Positions 60,395 through 64,000 of a DNA stretch of 64,000 nt are shown here, one piece after another; positions within the stretch are counted from its first letter, which is position 1; the number at the start of each line of letters is the position of its first letter. The stretch is taken from positions 44,066,406 to 44,130,405 of the forward strand of contig CP092877.1 of NCBI GenBank assembly GCA_030710605.1. Reading direction: 5' to 3'. A program made the translations under genes and the position numbers. The notes under the pieces were generated by a model. It did not search any database. It saw only the letters and a list, made by a program, of their open reading frames with translations, and was not told the origin of the DNA. Source of the DNA: Cordylochernes scorpioides. Lineage: Eukaryota > Arthropoda > Arachnida > Pseudoscorpiones > Chernetidae.

Positions 60395-61410
60395 CTTATT
60401 CTTTCTTATCTTCACTCAATCATATTAGGGTATCAAGCTTGTAGAGCTTGTTGATGGTGTCTGCTGGAGATGAGTAGAGCTCATCAATGGATGAGCCTAT
60501 ACAGTCAATCATGTGGTTTGGTGTTGCAGGTTGACACTTAGTACATAGTGGAAAAACCTTGTAACAATTCTTGAAAGTCATTGTCTGTAGATGACCAGAC
60601 TTAAGTCTGGAAATCAAAGTCTGTTGTTCCCTTGGAAGGACAGAATTGGTGCTTGTCCCTCCTGCTCTGTACCAGTCATGTGCAGCATTAGATTTCCATT
60701 CCTGCAGGCAATGGGTTTTGATGGTACGGAGGAGGTCTCTTTCGTCTAGTTGGGTGGTAGATTCCCTGGCTTCAGGTAGGCCAAGAGTTCCAGCCTTTGC
60801 CTGAGAGTCTGCTAGCTCATTTCCAGGAGTTTCAACGTGAGCTGGAAGCCATTACACTGTGACTGAGTTGTTGGCTGGAAGTCGGTTTACAGATTGAACG
60901 ATGCTCTTGAGAAGAGATTCTTTGCTGGAGAAGCAGCTTTGAAGGGTATAAATGGCTGCTCTTGAGTCGGAGTAGATTATTATTTTGCTTGACGAGTTGA
61001 TGTTGATGTTTTTGAGAGCAGTATCTATTGCAGAGAGTTCTGATTTGTAAACTGAAAGGTTTCTAGGGTGGAAATGGAATATTTTTTCCAGGATCTTATC
61101 TTTGTAGATAGCAATTCCACTGCCAGACAGTCCAGTTTCAATTTGGCTACCGTCAGTGTAAATTGTGATGTCGAAGAGGGAGCTATTTTCCTCAATGATT
61201 TGGAGGCCAAGAGTTTTAAGTAATTCTAGCTGAGTTTCATGTTTGTGGGGATTGGCTGGTAGATGAGGGAAACAGGTGAGTTTGTTCAGAGTTCTGTGTG
61301 GGGGATAGGAAGTTCTGTGTTTGGGATTAATTGGGTGTCTAAAAGATTAGAGTTGTGAGCCATGTTGAGAGGAGTGGGGTGTTTGAGTCTTTGGAGTCGG
61401 TTTCAATGCT
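60395..61410 (-). mobile_element. LINE family B 3' end with RNase H
   Basis: Tail (tatcttcactcaatcatat, 60405 on) to about 61410. Minus-strand coding gives IYTDGSQIETGLSGSGIAIY, VYKSELSAIDTAL and IIIYSDSRAAIY (RNase H D, E, D). A stop follows in NNSVTV before WLPAHVETPGNELADSQAKA. Next come LISRLKSGHLQTMTF and CTKCQPATPNHMIDCIG. One stop is seen, otherwise well preserved. Defines family B, whose shorter copies occur at 17393, 20195 and 56535. Confidence 0.85.
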
Positions 61411-61690
61411 ATTAGGTCAATCTAATTAGAAAGAGAAACCATTTTCCTACAGTACTTTATACTGACACCTTTTAACATTCATCATACAAATTTATTTGGA
61501 ATTGTTTTCAAATAGAATCTGTGTATGATTAAAATTGCAATGTTAGGGGCCATTGAAGCAATTTTATCTTTTAAAAAGTATCCAATGTGGAATGAAAATT
61601 TGTTTAAAATAATTATTATTATGTTTTCTTTCAGTAAACAACCATAAACACCCTTAAAATATTTAAACTTAGATTGTTTGAAATAACTAT
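61411..61690. other. Intron 1 sequence, nothing recognised
   Basis: AT-rich, no ORF. Confidence 0.4.
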
Positions 61691-61699
61691 ATGTCTCTT

Positions 61700-61985
61700 G
61701 AACTGATGAGGGAGAGAATGAAAAACGTTGAGTGGTCTCATCACTGATGGGTCAGGCCATCTCAATTTTTTATCATTGCAGTACGGGCAGAAGGGAAGTA
61801 TTTATTTTTAAAAAGCCACCATCACACACGTAGTTTGTAAATTTAAACTGGCGAAACCGCAGGGAGGGTTCACCACTGATGAGCCAGGCCCTCCTTTTAA
61901 TTTTTCCATCGCAGTAAGGACAGTAGAAATTGTTTTATTTTAAAAAGAATATTACGCCTCTAAAATAGTTTTATAATTTAATCAT
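61700..61985. repeat. Family E, tandem/inverted copies
   Basis: 61700-61800 has a diverged tcatcactgatgggtcaggc. 61845-61980 is a close copy of the right arm at 21105-21240 (ggcgaaaccgcagggagggt, cactgatgagccaggccctc). Confidence 0.65.
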
Positions 61986-62106
61986 ATGTGTAGGTGGGTC
62001 GTATCAAATTATAATTCTATCAAATATTTTATCTACAATTATATTTAAATATTTATCGTGTACAAATAAATCAGTGGATTAAAAAAAAAGTTGGGTATAA
62101 ACTTAC

Positions 62107-62306
62107 TCAAAATCTGAACATTCGAAATTATCAAAAAAACCATCATTTAAATTTTGGGATTTTAAATCATCTAATTCTTCTGTAAATAATTCATCGTTGT
62201 CTTGATTAAATAAATGGGATGATAATCCATCAATTTCACTATATATATCAGAATGTGGCTTCTTTCTGGGCGAAATATACCCGTCTTCAATTATTCGTTT
62301 TACCAT
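62107..62306 (-). CDS. DNA2: DNA2 exon 1: acidic N-terminus
   Basis: ATG 62306 opens 66 codons: basic start MVKRIIEDGYISPRKK, then an acidic, Ser/Asn-rich, probably disordered stretch (FNQDNDELFTEELDDL, FECSDF). The donor TTTGA before gtaagt is a perfect consensus and its phase joins exon 2 to give Glu. This N-terminus is poorly conserved between phyla, so assignment to DNA2 rests on strand, phase, donor and position rather than homology. Confidence 0.72.
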
Positions 62307-62460
62307 TTTATAGGAGGACTATGAAATTTTATTTCAAAACGCTAATATCCAAATCTAATGACTGCCTCAATAAAACAAACGGAACGGATAATAATAAAAC
62401 AAAAGTGGCGGGCTTGTTTTGTATTGTTTTGAAACCAATGTTGCCCGTTATTTTACAATT
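62307..62460 (-). promoter_or_regulatory. Probable DNA2 promoter/5' UTR region
   Basis: Sequence immediately upstream of the inferred start codon. GTGGCGGGC at 62405-62413 resembles the core of E2F sites used by replication genes, and ACCAAT near 62432 resembles a CCAAT box. No TATA box is evident. Assignment is by position only. Confidence 0.25.
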
Positions 62461-62599
62461 TTTTATATGAAATTATAATCAATAATATTTCAAAAGCCCT
62501 TATGCTTTTTCAACCCATTTGTAATAAAATATAAAGCAAATCCGCTTAGAATAATCTAGTTTTAAATTTTATCTATATTTTAAATATAAAGATTAAAAA

Positions 62600-62700
62600 T
62601 AAAAAAGGCATATACTGACTGTGCTCACATGAGAATTTCTAATTGGCAGAACGCCATCTAGTGGAACAAAAATAAACTAACGTTTATTTAAAAGCAATAG
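62600..62700. repeat. Hammerhead-element family fragment
   Basis: aaaggcatatactgactgtg, agaacgccatctagtggaac and aataaactaacgtttattta correspond to the repeat at 14040-14125 in reverse orientation. The ribozyme itself is absent. Confidence 0.6.
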
Positions 62701-62754
62701 CTCGTCATCTAAATATATAAAATGAAAACATTTTGACGCGTATGTTTCTTTTAC

Positions 62755-62960
62755 ACATATATAAAACTTCTACTGTTCCCACTGCGATGGAAAAATATAT
62801 TGGAAGAACTTGGCTCATCAGTGGTGAACCCTCCCAGAGGTTTCGCCAATTTAATTCACCAGACCGCCGCCCTAGAGCTAAAATACTATATTGGATCACT
62901 CTACCCACATATGCAACACTGAAGGGCGAAATCTCAGAAAAGTATTTAGACAAACTATGG
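62755..62960. repeat. Family E copy
   Basis: ttctactgttcccactgcga, acttggctcatcagtggtga, ggtttcgccaatttaattca. One-sided copy. Confidence 0.62.
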
Positions 62961-62987
62961 ACATGAGCTTTTAAGATAGTATAATTA

Positions 62988-63140
62988 CAGTCGACTCTCG
63001 ATAATTTGAAACTCAAGGGACCAGAGAAATTTTTCAATTTATCAAGAGCTCAAAATAACAAGAGTTTAAACAACTTAGAGGGCGGGAAAAAAGTAAAGTA
63101 AACAAGAGTTTGAAGTTTTGGCGACGGGATATACATACGA
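62988..63140. mobile_element. Pogo/Tigger-like end, partial
   Basis: Starts acagtcgactctcgataatt, a terminus typical of pogo/Tigger elements. The matching right end is not found. Confidence 0.5.
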
Positions 63141-63159
63141 TATTAATACATCAACATAT

Positions 63160-63545
63160 ATAGTCACGACCGTCATGGGCCGGCCGGCCGGTTCTGTCAC
63201 GGATACGCGCGCATCATCATTATGATCATTATCATTATCTAATGATAATAATAATAATTATTATTATTATTATTATTATTATATTATTATTATTATTATC
63301 CATCCCTAAATATATATAGTCACGACCCATGGGCGGGCGGGCGGGCCGGCCGCCCGGCCGGTTCTGTCACGGATGCGCGCGCATCATCATTATGATCATT
63401 ATCATTATCCAAATAATTTGGATTATGGATTAGAAGGTAATAAGACCAAATCTACTGATAAGGTACAATTTGGAATATCAACATATATAGTCACGACCAT
63501 CATGGGCCGGCCGGTTCTGTCACGGATGCGCGCGCATCATCATTA
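63160..63545. repeat. Three GC-rich palindromic repeat units
   Basis: Units starting atatatagtcacgacc and ending ggatgcgcgcgcatcatcat recur at about 63160-63225, 63312-63405 and 63480-63545. Each contains a variable GGCCGGCC-type palindrome and ttctgtcacgga. A (TTA)n tract and a family P fragment (63410-63475) separate them. Confidence 0.8.
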
Positions 63546-64000
63546 GTATAATATAAAAAGCCAACAGTAAAGAATGAATGTAAGATAAAAAGCCAACAAT
63601 GAAGAGTAAATGTGATATAAAAAGCCAACAATGAAGAATGAATGTAAGATAAAAAGCCAACAATAAAGAGTAAATGTAATATAAAAAGCCAACAATGAAG
63701 AATAAATGTAAGATAAAAAGCCAACAATGAAGAGTAAATATAATATAAAAAGCCAACAATGAAGAATAAATGTAAGATAAAAAGCCAACAATGAAGAGTA
63801 AATATAATATAAAAAGCCAAAAATGAAGAATGAATGTAAGATAAAAAGCCAACAATGAAGAGTAAATGTAATATAAAAAGCCAACAATGAAGAATGAATG
63901 TAAGATAAAAAGCCAACAATAAAGAGTAAATGTAATATAAAAAGCCAACAATGAAGAATAAATGTAAGATAAAAAGCCAACAATGAAGAGTAAATATAAT
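63546..64000. repeat. 32-bp minisatellite
   Basis: Tandem units of 32 bp starting ataaaaagccaacaatgaag, alternating between two versions (agtaaatgtaat and aatgaatgtaag ends), giving a 64-bp higher-order period. It runs off the window. Confidence 0.97.

Noticed and set aside
63500..63983. Three long overlapping minus-strand ORFs (139-146 aa, Leu/Phe-rich)
   Set aside because: They are the three frames of a 32-bp minisatellite that happens to lack stops. No single frame is favoured.

Overview
This is a window of a TE-rich, AT-rich invertebrate nuclear genome, probably arthropod. It has spliced coding exons with GT-AG borders, an RNA polymerase III tRNA-like cluster, tRNA-derived SINEs, LINEs with (CAA)n or (GAA)n tails, Copia and Gypsy LTR elements, four Tc1/mariner lineages, hAT, Helitrons, and Penelope-like elements with hammerhead ribozymes. 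The exact taxon cannot be read from the sequence.

The only recognisable host gene is DNA2, the DNA replication helicase/nuclease, on the minus strand. Eleven coding exons were located by translating the minus strand and matching splice phase: 62107-62306, 58266-58394, 50342-50600, 43084-43169, 41747-41978, 34524-34852, 18324-18494, 16200-16415, 14676-14968, 7164-7411 and 283-479. All ten exon-exon joins keep frame. Together they encode about 786 residues: an acidic N-terminus, OB-like region, Fe-S nuclease domain, linker and helicase motifs I, Ia, II and III. The C-terminal helicase exons lie beyond base 1.

Almost everything else is mobile DNA inside DNA2 introns. Intron 10 holds a decayed Copia (1380-6812). 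Intron 9 holds a MITE, a non-autonomous mariner, an autonomous-type mariner and a gag-less Gypsy carrying a hammerhead-ribozyme retroelement. Intron 6 (16 kb) holds LINE and SINE remnants, an RT-deleted Copia with tRNA-like genes and a Helitron in its leader, and a satellite array split by a Gypsy fragment that is itself split by a second RT-deleted Copia. Intron 5 holds a Penelope-like palindrome with an intact mariner, a head-to-head GIY-YIG Penelope dimer, and a hAT element nested in a SINE. Introns 4 and 3 hold MITEs, SINEs, a Helitron and a LINE interrupted by a DD37D element. Intron 2 holds a nearly intact Gypsy and a rearranged DD41D transposon. Intron 1 holds LINE pieces and a possible small membrane-peptide ORF. 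The right edge is GC-rich palindromic repeats and a 32-bp minisatellite.

The most unusual observations are these. The 22/29-bp satellite monomer is the DNA2 exon 6/intron 6 splice junction itself. A complete type I hammerhead ribozyme sits between pLTR-like repeats with a 12-bp target duplication. A 1.46-kb head-to-head Penelope dimer carries the same premature stop in both arms. Two Copia copies have independently lost the RT-RNase H segment. A DD41D transposon has a 5' end replaced by an inverted copy of its own 3' coding end.
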